Notes under the pieces: model-generated
Database searches by the model: none
Told to the model about the DNA's origin: nothing
The model's input: only the letters and a program-made list of their open reading frames with translations
Part shown: piece by piece, positions 1 through 9,072 of the stretch
How the letters are laid out: every line of letters begins with the position of its first letter
Position numbering within the stretch: position 1 is the first letter of the stretch
Program-made: the position numbers and the translations under genes
From: an uncultured Collinsella sp.
Lineage (GTDB): Bacteria > Actinomycetota > Coriobacteriia > Coriobacteriales > Coriobacteriaceae
Reading direction: 5' to 3'
DNA length: 64,000 bases
NCBI GenBank assembly: GCA_900541885.1
Contig: UQKW01000001.1
Location: 62,001-126,000 of the forward strand

Positions 1-1378
1 AGCGGGCGTTGAGCGCGTCGGCGCGACGCTCGCGAATGGAAGCATGGGCCTCCTGGCGTGCGGCACGGTCGGCGGAATCCGCTGCTGCCACGCGCACGCG
101 GTCGCCGATAGCGCCGGCATTTTCGGGCGCGGCGGTCAGCGATTCCTCAAAGGTAATGCCCTCGTCGCCAAAGGTGAGCTCCATCGACTCACGCGCACCG
201 CGGTCGGGGATGGCAAACACGCAGGCATAGCGCTTGCCCACGACCTCCTGGATGCGCGTCATAAAGCGATTGTCCGAGCCCGCGATGGCCGGCTGCTCAA
301 TCTTGAGCTCTGCCGTCACCGCACCGCCGGCACGGATCAGGCTCACATAGTTCAGGCGCTGCTGAGCACCAAAATCGAGCTGCTGGGCGCGTACATACAG
401 GCCATCCAGTCGGTCAATCCCCGCCTCGCCGGCACGCGCCTCGATATCCTCGTAGGCGCGCAGGCAATCGTCGAACAGCGAGCGCGGCTCGGACAGCACC
501 ACGAGCGCCTTGCCGCTCACATGCGACAGCGGGCTCACGGTCTGGCCGTACATCACCGGCAAAAAGCGGTCGAGCTCAGGCGTGACGATGCGCGCATCCA
601 CCATCTCGAGCAGCGCCGCCAACTTGCTGTCGTCCTGGCTGGCGCGGTAGAGCGCCACATGCATGTTGTGGACGGCGTCGTCGGTGAGTGCGAGCTCGCG
701 ACAGGGGAAGATCTCGATGCTGTCCTCGTTGCCGATGGTCTGGCCCGTGGAGCTCACCATGCGGCGGATGCGGTCGATCTCGTCGCCAAAGAACTCAATG
801 CGCACGGGCGCTTTCTCTTGTGCGGGGAATACCTCGACGGTGTCGCCGTGCACACGGAACAGGCCGGGCGCGTCGGCGGCGCCGGCATTGGTGTAGCCCA
901 TGCCCACCAGGCGCTGCGGCACCTCGTCAAAAGGAATCTCCTCGCCCACCGCAAAAGTGGTGGACTCCCAATAGCGACTCTCGACCGGCGGCACGCAGCG
1001 CAGCAGCGCGCGGGCCGAGGCGACCATGATGCAGTTGTCCCCGCGCACGATGCGCCCGAGCGCCTCGCAGCGTTGGGCCACCACGGCATCGTCGGGCGCC
1101 TGTTCGCGCCAAGGGTAGTCCTTGCGCTCGGGAAAGCGGCACACGTGCGCCAGGCCCACATAGGCGGCCAGACTACGTGCGGCACGATCGGCCGCATCCT
1201 CGCCACTCACGATGTAGACCGTGGGGCGCGGACGACGCGCAAACTGGGCGGCAGCCATAAGCGTTCGGCCCGACTGAGACACGGCCAGCGTCACGTCCTC
1301 GCCAGAATCGAGCCCGGCCTCGACGGTCTGCAGTGCCTCGGCAGTGTAGAGCTGCGCGGCTATACGGTGAATGAGCAT
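1..1378 (-). CDS. mfd: Transcription-repair coupling factor Mfd (partial, N-terminal part)
   Basis: Mfd is the ATP-driven translocase that removes RNA polymerase stalled at DNA lesions and recruits UvrA. About 459 codons are present; the 3' end runs off the left edge. I translated the strand directly: it opens MLIHRIAAQLYTAEAL and has the UvrB-homology module, with the FRVHGDTVEVFPAQ and PVRIEFFGDEIDRIRR stretches typical of Mfd domain 2. The RNA-polymerase-interacting and helicase domains of a roughly 1150-residue protein would lie outside. GGAGG sits 6 nt before the ATG. A terminator-like hairpin lies only 26 nt upstream, leaving no room for a promoter between it and the gene. UvrB is the alternative, but the N-terminus fits Mfd better. 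Confidence 0.88.
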   Translation of the reverse strand, partial: MLIHRIAAQLYTAEALQTVEAGLDSGEDVTLAVSQSGRTLMAAAQFARRPRPTVYIVSGEDAADRAARSLAAYVGLAHVCRFPERKDYPWREQAPDDAVVAQRCEALGRIVRGDNCIMVASARALLRCVPPVESRYWESTTFAVGEEIPFDEVPQRLVGMGYTNAGAADAPGLFRVHGDTVEVFPAQEKAPVRIEFFGDEIDRIRRMVSSTGQTIGNEDSIEIFPCRELALTDDAVHNMHVALYRASQDDSKLAALLEMVDARIVTPELDRFLPVMYGQTVSPLSHVSGKALVVLSEPRSLFDDCLRAYEDIEARAGEAGIDRLDGLYVRAQQLDFGAQQRLNYVSLIRAGGAVTAELKIEQPAIAGSDNRFMTRIQEVVGKRYACVFAIPDRGARESMELTFGDEGITFEESLTAAPENAGAIGDRVRVAAADSADRAARQEAHASIRERRADALNAR

Positions 1379-1403
1379 GCTGTTCCTCCGGCATTGCAAC
1401 GCC

Positions 1404-1431
1404 AAAAGCCCGCCGAGGCAAGCTCGGCGGG
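1404..1431 (-). terminator. Intrinsic terminator or attenuator in front of mfd
   Basis: A 9-bp GC stem (1409-1417 with 1423-1431) is followed on the minus strand by TTTT. It lies 170 nt past the end of the ATP-grasp gene and 26 nt before the mfd start, so it could end the former transcript or attenuate the latter. Confidence 0.65.
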
Positions 1432-1481
1432 TCGTTCGTCAAATTCGTTGCTTGTCATGGTAGCGCATGGAGAGGACTCCG

Positions 1482-1520
1482 GCTCAAGCGTACGCCCAGC
1501 CCCGCAACAAAAACGCCAGA
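1482..1520. repeat. 39-bp direct repeat, copy 1
   Basis: These 39 bases are identical to 3195-3233. The match covers the T-tract side of a minus-strand terminator and the bases beyond it. Here the stem next to the T-tract is short and degraded; in copy 2 it is complete. Confidence 0.85.
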
Positions 1521-1600
1521 TAGAACTGGATTCACCGGCTTCGCCAAAATCTCCCCGTCACGTCGAACGCCGCAACCACGGAAGGTGTCCCGAGAAACGG

Positions 1601-3067
1601 CTATTCCTCAAAAAAGCTTGCGACGTTCAAGCGACTCGTCCACTCACCTATGGTGTTGGCAAAACCGACGCGTGTGTACACGCCCGCAAAACGGCCGCGA
1701 TACAGGTACAGGCCTTCCATATTAGAAGCGGGCGCAAAACCAAGATCATCCACAAGTCCTTTGGGCGCCTCTCCTCGATGCGGCCCATCGACAAGCGTCC
1801 CGCGCAAGCAGGGCGTCTGATACTGCTGAGCATACTCCTGTACAATCGCCCCAGCGGCCGCAGCGCGAGCAAGCACCTGAGGCCATTCCCGTTCCGCGAC
1901 ATCCAAACCAGCGACAACGCCAACCGCATTGTAGCCGCCGCACGGCTTGACAATCCACCGATCCTTTTCGGCAAATCGCGACAACTGGGTGCTTTCATCC
2001 AGAATCTCGGTATAGGGCACATGCTCCCGTACAAACGATTGCTCCTCCGGGCTCAACAAGGACTGACCGGCCCGAGACCACAAAAACGCAAATACGGTCT
2101 TAGTCGCACACGGCCACGTTCTAAAACCACCGACGATGCATGCAAGCCCTTCTTGGGCAGCCTCGATTAAGGCCGAGCGTCCATCGCACGGCTTATCCCA
2201 CAACTCGCCGGTCACCGCGCGCCGCCAAACGCAATCAATAGGACCAGCGGCATCGCACAGGCGCCTAGCACCGCTCTCGTCTTCGCCAATCCACAGGTCG
2301 CGTACATCCACAAAGCGTGCGACTACGCCCCGCCGCCTCATAAGGTCGACAAAATGAGCCGCATCTTCCAAGTCGATGCTTTCCGAATAGTCGACGATTG
2401 CCACCGAAGCGGGATATATCTTTGATTGTGGTGCATAGAGCCCCTCGTCAACGCGGGCCCCGTCGTCCGACCGTGCACCATCCTCGGTGCGGCGAGGATG
2501 GGCCAGCTTCCACTCTGCATAGGTCTCAAACAATGCATCTATCCAGCTACCGCACAAATCGTACTGCCGAAAGCCGGGGTGGTCGGATGCAAACTCCTCA
2601 AAGGAAGGCGTCATTCGCACTGCCTGGCAGACCTCATCGGTTACCACCATTCCAGCACTGCCGTCGGTATTGAGCTCGCAAAACGTATACGAACCGGTGT
2701 CCTCGTCAAGAAAGATATCAACACGCGCAAGGGGAATTTGGCAATCATAGCCGGCATCCATAGCACACAGGTCAGCAAAAGCTGGATCCATGCGAAACCA
2801 CGCACGCACAGAGGCATCGGAACAAAACGCCCGCGTCACCTTGTCCATAATGCCGTACATGCGTTCGGCGGCCTCCTTAAGAATCGCCGTCATATCCTTG
2901 TCGAATATCTTTGGCGTCAGAGCCCAGGGCGCAGGGTCGCCATGGTAGAGCGCATGGGTTTGAGACAAGTATTCGTCGCCTTTACGCCGACCAGGTAGGT
3001 CGCCTTCGCGCGTGCGCACGATGCGATCAAAGTCATCCTCGAGCTCTCGCGTCTTCAATGTTGCCAC
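1601..3067 (-). CDS. Glutathionylspermidine synthase-like ATP-grasp protein
   Basis: This is a 488-residue protein of the glutathionylspermidine synthase/ATP-grasp superfamily, which forms an amide bond at the expense of ATP. The family signatures visible are YTFCELNTDGSAGM in the first third, DRWIVKPCGGYNAVGVVAG about 100 residues from the end (ATP-grasp), and a closing FANTIGEWTSRLNVASFFEE-like tail. There is no amidase domain, so it is the stand-alone synthetase type. The true substrate is unknown; glutathione and spermidine are not expected in this lineage. An ATG at 3079 has no Shine-Dalgarno sequence. A GTG at 3067 has GGAGG 5 nt upstream, lying inside the extra codons, so I prefer GTG. 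It appears to be a single-gene transcript. Confidence 0.75.
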   Translation of the reverse strand: MATLKTRELEDDFDRIVRTREGDLPGRRKGDEYLSQTHALYHGDPAPWALTPKIFDKDMTAILKEAAERMYGIMDKVTRAFCSDASVRAWFRMDPAFADLCAMDAGYDCQIPLARVDIFLDEDTGSYTFCELNTDGSAGMVVTDEVCQAVRMTPSFEEFASDHPGFRQYDLCGSWIDALFETYAEWKLAHPRRTEDGARSDDGARVDEGLYAPQSKIYPASVAIVDYSESIDLEDAAHFVDLMRRRGVVARFVDVRDLWIGEDESGARRLCDAAGPIDCVWRRAVTGELWDKPCDGRSALIEAAQEGLACIVGGFRTWPCATKTVFAFLWSRAGQSLLSPEEQSFVREHVPYTEILDESTQLSRFAEKDRWIVKPCGGYNAVGVVAGLDVAEREWPQVLARAAAAGAIVQEYAQQYQTPCLRGTLVDGPHRGEAPKGLVDDLGFAPASNMEGLYLYRGRFAGVYTRVGFANTIGEWTSRLNVASFFEE

Positions 3068-3194
3068 GTTGTCCTCCATTGCTTGATTTTTTGCTCATGC
3101 TACGCCAGCGCGCCACGACTTCAGCGCGCTTGAATAGGCTTCTAAATTAGCAACACATTTTTGCATGGGGCGGCATGAGGCAACATATACTCCT

Positions 3195-3233
3195 GCTCAA
3201 GCGTACGCCCAGCCCCGCAACAAAAACGCCAGA
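3195..3233. repeat. 39-bp direct repeat, copy 2
   Basis: Perfect copy of 1482-1520. It overlaps the terminator of the zinc-ribbon gene, so the duplicated unit includes a terminator's T-tract and the DNA just beyond it. Confidence 0.85.
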
Positions 3234-3251
3234 CGGGCAAGCCGTCTGGCG
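3227..3251 (-). terminator. Rho-independent terminator of the zinc-ribbon gene
   Basis: CGCCAGACGG pairs with CCGTCTGGCG around a short loop, followed on the minus strand by TTTTTG. It lies about 25 nt after the stop codon at 3278. Confidence 0.85.
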
Positions 3252-3277
3252 CTATCAGAGTGAGCTATACGCCGAGT

Positions 3278-4324
3278 CTAATCGTAGACGCCCATTTTAA
3301 GCAGTGTGAAGGTCGGGGCGCCGTCACCCTGCGCGACGCGGACCGTGCAAGTCTCGGTACGACCCATGGATGCGTCCGCTTGAATTGCGGCGATGAACTG
3401 GTTCTTTGGCAGGCCGTAAGTGCTCTCGGGGATGTCGGAAGGAAGTAACATGCCGCCAGCACTGTAAACCTCATAGGTGAGCTCGTAGATGTTGTCGCCA
3501 AGGTCAGTCGCGCCCGTAACGATGGCACACGATGGGTTGTAATTTCCCTGGCCGTATTCCTGTTTCAGATACAGGTACCCGTCATGCGCTTCGGCCGAAT
3601 CAGGAATCGCCTGCCCCTCCGGCGTTCTGTCATAAGTCATATCGGCATCGGAAAGCGTCAGGCCCGTCAAGCGGTTGAGTTCCCTATTGATCACATCAGT
3701 CGCCACGCGCTGGCGATTGCCGTTGTCATAGTCGCCTTTCTCGATTCGATACGGCGCATTGTCAATAAAATGGCACCAGATAAACTTGACCAGCTTGTAT
3801 TTCTCGTCATCAGAAAGTCCGTCAGTCGAATCGAAGCCGCCCGCCTGATACCAGTCCCGATCGAAGTGCTCCTCCGTAAAGTTCGACAGGAACAGATTCG
3901 CGGCGGCATAGGTTGCCTGGTCATTGAGGTCGACTTTTACGCTGCTGCCGGTCTGCTCAGGCTCATCCGCCTCATCCTCGTCGGCGGCAGGCTTCTCCTT
4001 GGCGCTTCCCTCGTCCTTGTGCTCGGCCGAGCCCTCGTCGGACCCGAGCACCGTGATCTGCGATGAATTGCCCTGCCCAAGCGGACCCAGCACGCCGGTC
4101 AGCGCCAGAGCGGCACCGCCGGCAACGAGCACGCCCACCACGCACATGCCGACAATCACCGCGCGCTTATGTGACTTCTTCTGCACGGGAGGCATCCCTG
4201 CCGCCGGCATCGATGCGGGCTCAGCAGGCGCGGCCGCCGGAGAGGCAGCGCCCATGAGCGCCCCGCAGTTCGTGCAAAAATCGGTTCCGTCGGGCATCTC
4301 GGATCCACACTTGGTGCAAAACAT
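3278..4324 (-). CDS. Zinc-ribbon membrane protein of unknown function
   Basis: The protein has 348 residues. It begins with a double-CxxC zinc ribbon (MFCTKCGSEMPDGTDFCTNCG), then an Ala/Pro linker and one membrane segment (about residues 55-78). An acidic, low-complexity stretch (EDEADEPEQ) and a C-terminal extracytoplasmic domain with no family I recognise follow. The layout resembles zinc_ribbon_2 proteins in which a cytoplasmic ribbon is tethered to an exported domain. A GTG at 4342 is in frame, but the ATG at 4324 is preferred because the ribbon starts there and GAGGGG lies 10 nt upstream. A perfect 14-bp palindrome lies 66 nt upstream. A terminator follows. Confidence 0.75.
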   Translation of the reverse strand: MFCTKCGSEMPDGTDFCTNCGALMGAASPAAAPAEPASMPAAGMPPVQKKSHKRAVIVGMCVVGVLVAGGAALALTGVLGPLGQGNSSQITVLGSDEGSAEHKDEGSAKEKPAADEDEADEPEQTGSSVKVDLNDQATYAAANLFLSNFTEEHFDRDWYQAGGFDSTDGLSDDEKYKLVKFIWCHFIDNAPYRIEKGDYDNGNRQRVATDVINRELNRLTGLTLSDADMTYDRTPEGQAIPDSAEAHDGYLYLKQEYGQGNYNPSCAIVTGATDLGDNIYELTYEVYSAGGMLLPSDIPESTYGLPKNQFIAAIQADASMGRTETCTVRVAQGDGAPTFTLLKMGVYD

Positions 4325-4389
4325 ATTCGGGCATCCCCTCACAACAAACGGTATCTGCCGCCATCATATTGAGCCTTCGCAGCCCAAAT

Positions 4390-4403
4390 GTGTTGCGCAA
4401 CAC
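4390..4403. promoter_or_regulatory. 14-bp palindrome, candidate operator
   Basis: GTGTTGCGCAACAC is perfectly self-complementary. It lies between nth and the zinc-ribbon gene, upstream of a possible -10 (TATGAT on the minus strand near 4368). Near-identical palindromes stand at 13794-13805 and 45909-45918, which suggests a shared regulator. Confidence 0.45.
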
Positions 4404-4442
4404 TGGTCGCCGTCTTCGGGTGCCGACAAAACGTGCCGGGCC

Positions 4443-5108
4443 CTACCCCGTCACACGCACGCTGGGGCAAAGGTCTGCCAGCGGGCACTCGTCGCACTTG
4501 GGTTTGCGGGCGTCGCAGATTTCGCGGCCAAAGGTGATCCACTGGTGATTGACCGACTCCCAATACTCGTGCGGCAAGATCTTGAGCAGATCTTGCTCGG
4601 TCTTGAGCGGCTCTTTGGCGTGCGTCTTGGGACTCAGCATCAGGCGGTGCGCGATGCGGTTGACGTGCGTATCCACCGCGATGCCTTCCACGATGCCGTA
4701 CCCCACGTTGAGCACGATGTTCGCCGTCTTGCGCCCAACGCCCGGCAGCTTGACGAGTTCCTTCATGTCTGCCGGCACCTCGCCGCCGTAATCGGCGACG
4801 ATCATCTGCGCGGCCTCCACGGCATGCTTGGCCTTACTCTTATAAAAGCCGAGCGACTTAATGGTGTCCGCCACGTCGGCAACACTCGCCCCGGCCATGG
4901 CCTCGGGCGTGGGCCACTGGGCAAACAGCCGCGGCGTCACCTTGTTGACTTGCGCGTCGGTCGTTTGCGCCGAGAGCAGCACCGCGATGAGCAGCCTAAA
5001 GGGATTCTCGTGGTCCAAGAAGCACTCGACCGGGCCATAGCGACGGTTAAGGCGCTCGCACACCTCGATGGCGCGCTCGCGCTTGGCGGCATTGGTCTCG
5101 CGTGGCAT
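4443..5108 (-). CDS. nth: Endonuclease III
   Basis: This 221-residue base-excision repair glycosylase/AP lyase removes oxidised pyrimidines. The helix-hairpin-helix (LPGVGRKTANIVLN) carries the catalytic lysine, and the catalytic aspartate is in AVDTHVNR. The C-terminal iron-sulfur motif is intact: C-x6-C-x2-C-x5-C (CDARKPKCDECPLADLC). The length is normal. The ATG at 5108 has GGAG 5 nt upstream; a longer in-frame reading to 5132 has no support. It follows the ABC exporter by 63 nt and may share its transcript. Confidence 0.95.
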   Translation of the reverse strand: MPRETNAAKRERAIEVCERLNRRYGPVECFLDHENPFRLLIAVLLSAQTTDAQVNKVTPRLFAQWPTPEAMAGASVADVADTIKSLGFYKSKAKHAVEAAQMIVADYGGEVPADMKELVKLPGVGRKTANIVLNVGYGIVEGIAVDTHVNRIAHRLMLSPKTHAKEPLKTEQDLLKILPHEYWESVNHQWITFGREICDARKPKCDECPLADLCPSVRVTG

Positions 5109-5171
5109 AACGACTCCTCGACTCAACGGCATAACAAACCTATGGGCACGATTGTCCCACGTATGGGGTCT

Positions 5172-6974
5172 TTACGCCTCCAAAAATGCGCCGGTCTGGC
5201 GGCCCCACAGGCTTGCGTACTCGCCGCCAGCCTCGACAAGCTGCGCATGCGTACCGTCCTCGACAATCTCGCCGTCCGCCAGTACCACGATGCGGTCGAG
5301 CGCTGCCACGGTGGACAGGCGATGTGCCACCACAATGGAGGTGCGGCCGCGCATCAGGTTCTCGAGCGCCTCCTGCACCAGCGCCTCGGACTCGCTGTCC
5401 AAGGCAGACGTCGCCTCGTCGAGCACCAGGATCGGCGCATCGGTCAGAATAGCGCGGGCAATGGCAACGCGCTGGCGCTGGCCGCCCGAAAGCTTAACGC
5501 CCCGCTCGCCCACCATGGTGTCAAAGCCACGGGGCAGGCGGTCGATAAACTCGGTCGCATTAGCCAAGCGAGCCGCTTCGCGGATCTGCTCGTCGGTAGC
5601 GTCGGGGCGGCCGTAGGCGATATTCTCGCGAATGGAGCGATGGAACAGCAGCGCCTCCTGCGGCACGTAGGCAACCTGGCGGCGCAGGCTCTGCTGCGTG
5701 CAGCGCGAAACGTCCTGGCCGTCCACGAGCACGCGGCCGACCTGTACGTCGTCCAGGCGCAGCAACAGCTTGGTGAGTGTCGTCTTGCCCGAGCCCGATT
5801 TGCCCACCAGGCCCACGCGCTGGCCCGCCGCCACATGGAGCGTCAGGTCGTCGAACACGCTCTCGCCCGCCGCGGCATCACGGTATGCAAAGCTCAAGTG
5901 CTCAAAATCAATCGCGCCCTCGCTCACCTTGAGCTCGGGGGCGTTCTCGTCGTCTGCCACCAGACACGGCTCGTCCAGCACGCGCGTCATCTCGGCCGCA
6001 TCGCCCAGCGCGCGGTTGATGCGCTGCATCATGGAGCTCACGTAGTTCAGACGCATGGTGAGGTTGTACGTATAGGTAAAGATCATGACGAGCGCGCCGG
6101 CCGAGATGCCAAACCACGCGTTGCCGCCCGCGACGAACACACTCACCACGGCCATGGTGATAACGATAAGGCCCGAGGTCGTAAAGTTGCGTTGCATCAT
6201 GGCGTGCATCGAAACCGTCTCGGCGTCGCGCGCGGTACGGTCGGCGGTATCGAATAGGTCACGCTCAAAGTCCTCGCGCCCGCAGGTCTTGACGGCTAGG
6301 ATGTTCGTGACCGCATCGGACAGCACACCCGATAGCTTGTTCTGCGCGGCGGACGTCGCGGCCGAAAGCGGCATGATGCGTTTGTACATAAGCCAGACAA
6401 ACGCGATGTAAACGACCATGATGCCCACCAGGATCACGGTAAACATCGGCACCACCGGGGCGAGCGCTGCCACCGTGCAGACAACCGAGGTGATAGTGGG
6501 GATGAGCGAATACACCGTCACGTCCACCAGACCCGTGTAGCCGCTCATAAAACGGCTCGTCTGGCTCACAAGCGATCCGCCAAATCGGCTGGTGTGGAAT
6601 GTCATGGACTGGTTGGAGAGCGTGTCAAAGCACAGGCGCGCCAAGTGATAGTTGCCCGCAATCTCGAGCTTGTAGACGGTGTAGTCCTGCAGCTTGGAGA
6701 GGATCTGGCCCACTAGGTTAACGAGCACGAGCGCCAGGATATAGGGGCCGAAGACCTCAAACACCTGATCACCCGCCACGGGACCGGCTTGAACGCGGTC
6801 GACAATGAGGGCCATCACATAGGTATTGGCAAACGTCAGCAAAAAGATGTAGCCCGCCGACGAGAACACCGAGAGAAAGACAATCAGCGGCTGCGTGCGC
6901 GTGACACCCCAAAACCGCTGCAGCGTGCGGCGCACGGTGGAGCGTTTCAGCGGACTGGTGTTTCTCTGAGACAT
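5172..6974 (-). CDS. ABC transporter, fused permease and ATPase (exporter)
   Basis: This is a 600-residue half-transporter of the multidrug/lipid exporter type and would work as a homodimer or heterodimer. The N-terminal membrane domain has about six helices (residues 30-310). The nucleotide-binding domain follows, with Walker A GLVGKSGSGKTT, Q-loop, signature LSGGQRQRVAIARA, Walker B ILVLDEATSALD and the switch histidine in IVVAHRLSTV. The start at 6974 has AGGAAG just upstream; the in-frame ATG at 7010 is less likely. No partner half-transporter is adjacent. The substrate cannot be inferred. Confidence 0.9.
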   Translation of the reverse strand: MSQRNTSPLKRSTVRRTLQRFWGVTRTQPLIVFLSVFSSAGYIFLLTFANTYVMALIVDRVQAGPVAGDQVFEVFGPYILALVLVNLVGQILSKLQDYTVYKLEIAGNYHLARLCFDTLSNQSMTFHTSRFGGSLVSQTSRFMSGYTGLVDVTVYSLIPTITSVVCTVAALAPVVPMFTVILVGIMVVYIAFVWLMYKRIMPLSAATSAAQNKLSGVLSDAVTNILAVKTCGREDFERDLFDTADRTARDAETVSMHAMMQRNFTTSGLIVITMAVVSVFVAGGNAWFGISAGALVMIFTYTYNLTMRLNYVSSMMQRINRALGDAAEMTRVLDEPCLVADDENAPELKVSEGAIDFEHLSFAYRDAAAGESVFDDLTLHVAAGQRVGLVGKSGSGKTTLTKLLLRLDDVQVGRVLVDGQDVSRCTQQSLRRQVAYVPQEALLFHRSIRENIAYGRPDATDEQIREAARLANATEFIDRLPRGFDTMVGERGVKLSGGQRQRVAIARAILTDAPILVLDEATSALDSESEALVQEALENLMRGRTSIVVAHRLSTVAALDRIVVLADGEIVEDGTHAQLVEAGGEYASLWGRQTGAFLEA

Positions 6975-7050
6975 GGGCTTCCTTTCGCGTCTGATAGGGC
7001 GAAACGCCATTGTTGCACACTAAAGCGCACTTCAGGCAAGCGCGATGTGA

Positions 7051-7094
7051 AAGGCAGCGGGGTGCCCGCGTTTGCGCCGGTGCCCCGCTGCCTT
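7051..7094 (-). terminator. Long-stem terminator after rmuC
   Basis: A 12-bp perfect stem (AAGGCAGCGGGG, 7051-7062, with 7083-7094) encloses a further partly paired loop. It starts 8 nt beyond the rmuC stop codon. The arms end in AA/TT on both sides, so it may act in either direction. Confidence 0.7.
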
Positions 7095-7101
7095 GTTGCA
7101 A

Positions 7102-8457
7102 TTAGTCCTCGTCTTCTTGGTCTGTGGAAAGGCCCGCGGGCGTGAGTCCCAAGATCTCATCGGCTTGGTCGGCGTCTTCCAGCGCGTCGATATCCTTGAG
7201 TTTGCGCTCCATGACGTTGGTGCGCGTGGTGATAATGCCCTCGACCGTTTTACCCGCGGTCTCGATCTGCTGCTGGGCGCGGCGCAGCGCCTTTTGATAG
7301 CGCGGCAGCTCGGCCTTGACGGCGGAGAGCACTCGCAGTACATCGTCGGTGCGTTTTTGCAGCCTAAACGTCTGGTAGCTCATCTGCAGGCTGTTGAGAA
7401 TGGCCGCCATGGTGCTGGGGCCGGCAACGTTGACGTGATAGTCGCGGCCCAGGGTCTCGATAAGCCCGGAGCGGCTGACGACCTCGGCGTACAGCCCTTC
7501 AAACGGCACGAACATGATGCCAAAGTTGGTCGTTGCCGGCACACTCAGGTACTTTTCGCAAATGTCCTTTGCCTCGCGCTTGACCATGGTGTCGAGCGTC
7601 TTGCGCGCAGCCGCCACGGTCTCCGCATCGCCCGACTCCTGCGCGTCGAGCAAGTGCTCGTACGCGTCGCCCGGGAATTTGGAGTCGATCGGCAGCAGCA
7701 CGGGATCGCCCTCGTCTACCGGCAGCTTGACGGCAAACTCAACGCGCTCCGAGGCGCCGGGCTTTGTGGCCACGTTTTCCAGATACTGATCGGACGTGAG
7801 GATGTCCGCCAGAATCGCGCCCAGCTGCACCTCGCCCAAAATGCCGCGCGCCTTCACATTGCCCAGCACGCGCTTAAGGTCCCCCACGCCGGTGGCGATA
7901 GATTGCATATCGCCCAGGCCCTTGTACACGGCCTCGAGCTGGTCGCTCACTTGCTTAAACGATGCAGACAGGCGATCGTTGAGCGTACGGGAAAGCTTCT
8001 CGTCCACCGTCGCGCGCATCTGGTCGAGCTGAACGTTGTTGTCCTTGCGGATAGCGCCCAGCTGGGCATCGACCGTCTCGCGCACCTTGTCCAGGCGGTG
8101 CTCGATGCCCTCGCGGTTGGCGCCAAGCTGTTGAGCCGTCTCACGGCGCAGGTCATCCATACGGTCGCCGGCCTGCGAGAACTCGCGCGCAATGGTCAGG
8201 TAGCGCTGCTGCTCCACGGCCGCATCGGTTGTCTGCTGCTGCGCGATGGCATTTGCCGTGCGGCGGGTTTCTGCCAGCGCGACGTTGAGGGCATCGAGCG
8301 CGCTGTTGGCCTGCTCGAGCGCAGCCAGCATCTCTACCCCGCTATCGCCGCGCTCCCGCAGCTCGGCGCGAAGGCCCTTAAGCTGCAGGGCACAAGCCAC
8401 AGCAACCCCCACCGCCACCAAAGCAATCACAATAAGCGCAATATCAATAGCAGGCAT
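7102..8457 (-). CDS. rmuC: DNA recombination protein RmuC
   Basis: This 451-residue protein has an N-terminal membrane helix (about residues 4-24), a long coiled coil (about 30-170) and the RmuC nuclease-like core. The core is recognisable from LGNVKARGILGEVQLG, PIDSKFPGDAY and FEGLYAEVVSR. RmuC limits inversions at short inverted repeats in Escherichia coli; its biochemistry is not settled. The ATG at 8457 (MPAIDIALIV) is preferred over the one at 8490 because it starts directly with the membrane helix and has GGAG close upstream. It lies 52 nt after the HTH gene and may be co-transcribed with it. Confidence 0.9.
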   Translation of the reverse strand: MPAIDIALIVIALVAVGVAVACALQLKGLRAELRERGDSGVEMLAALEQANSALDALNVALAETRRTANAIAQQQTTDAAVEQQRYLTIAREFSQAGDRMDDLRRETAQQLGANREGIEHRLDKVRETVDAQLGAIRKDNNVQLDQMRATVDEKLSRTLNDRLSASFKQVSDQLEAVYKGLGDMQSIATGVGDLKRVLGNVKARGILGEVQLGAILADILTSDQYLENVATKPGASERVEFAVKLPVDEGDPVLLPIDSKFPGDAYEHLLDAQESGDAETVAAARKTLDTMVKREAKDICEKYLSVPATTNFGIMFVPFEGLYAEVVSRSGLIETLGRDYHVNVAGPSTMAAILNSLQMSYQTFRLQKRTDDVLRVLSAVKAELPRYQKALRRAQQQIETAGKTVEGIITTRTNVMERKLKDIDALEDADQADEILGLTPAGLSTDQEDED

Positions 8458-8508
8458 AGACTCCGCCCAACAAACCCAATCGATTATCAATCAAAACCGC
8501 GATCAATC

Positions 8509-9072
8509 TTACCCCGCCACACGCACCGGGCGCCCGGCCCCTTCTTGGGTGCTTCTCTCTTCCGCATATTCCATAATGCGGCGCGCCGTCTCCCTGCTCA
8601 CCTTTGAGTCATCGCCGGCTAAGTATGCGTACACGTTTCCCTTATTCAGATTCAAATCGCGGCAGAGACCGTAGCGCGTTACGCCCGATTCCCCTAGCGC
8701 TCCCAATGTTCTTTTTCGCATCAGGGCGTTGATCCTTCTGTCCGCCACTGGCTTTTCCTTCACCGCTCTATACGCACGCCAAACGTTGGCATAACGGTTA
8801 GGGAGCTCACTTTTGGCGCACAGAGACGCCATGCCACCCGCTTGATCGTACAAGGACAAAACGCCTCGGTAATCCTCTTCCATCCACGAGCCCTCGGATA
8901 AACCCAGAACGTATTCGGCTTTTCCTTGCGCCAAAGCGAGCAAAAACAGAGGTTCCGCCACGCGCGGCGCAACCGTCGTCGCCTGCTTAACCAGTTTTCT
9001 AAAACTGAGCGACTGCTGTCCGGATAGCTCTCGGCAATAGCCTTTTAAGAATCCCTCAAAGGTCAGATTCAA
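8509..9072 (-). CDS. HTH protein partnered with the DUF6036-like nucleotidyltransferase
   Basis: The protein has 187 residues. I place the start at a TTG (9072) with GGAGG 7 nt upstream, overlapping the stop of the preceding gene by 4 nt, which implies translational coupling. The N-terminal two thirds is helical with no recognised family. The C-terminal part (about residues 130-170, VTRYGLCRDLNLNKGNVYAYL) looks like a helix-turn-helix. Pairing with a nucleotidyltransferase suggests an antitoxin/regulator role as in AbiE-type modules, but here the nucleotidyltransferase gene comes first. An in-frame reading to 9192 would overlap the upstream gene deeply and is rejected. Confidence 0.6.
   Translation of the reverse strand: MNLTFEGFLKGYCRELSGQQSLSFRKLVKQATTVAPRVAEPLFLLALAQGKAEYVLGLSEGSWMEEDYRGVLSLYDQAGGMASLCAKSELPNRYANVWRAYRAVKEKPVADRRINALMRKRTLGALGESGVTRYGLCRDLNLNKGNVYAYLAGDDSKVSRETARRIMEYAEERSTQEGAGRPVRVAG

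Noticed and set aside
44..2170. A 708-codon plus-strand open frame over mfd and the ATP-grasp gene
   Set aside because: It runs across two genes and a terminator on the opposite strand, with His/Arg-rich composition and no family resemblance.
3924..6257. A 777-codon plus-strand open frame over the zinc-ribbon gene, nth and the ABC exporter
   Set aside because: Antisense to three well-supported genes; no ribosome site and no motif.
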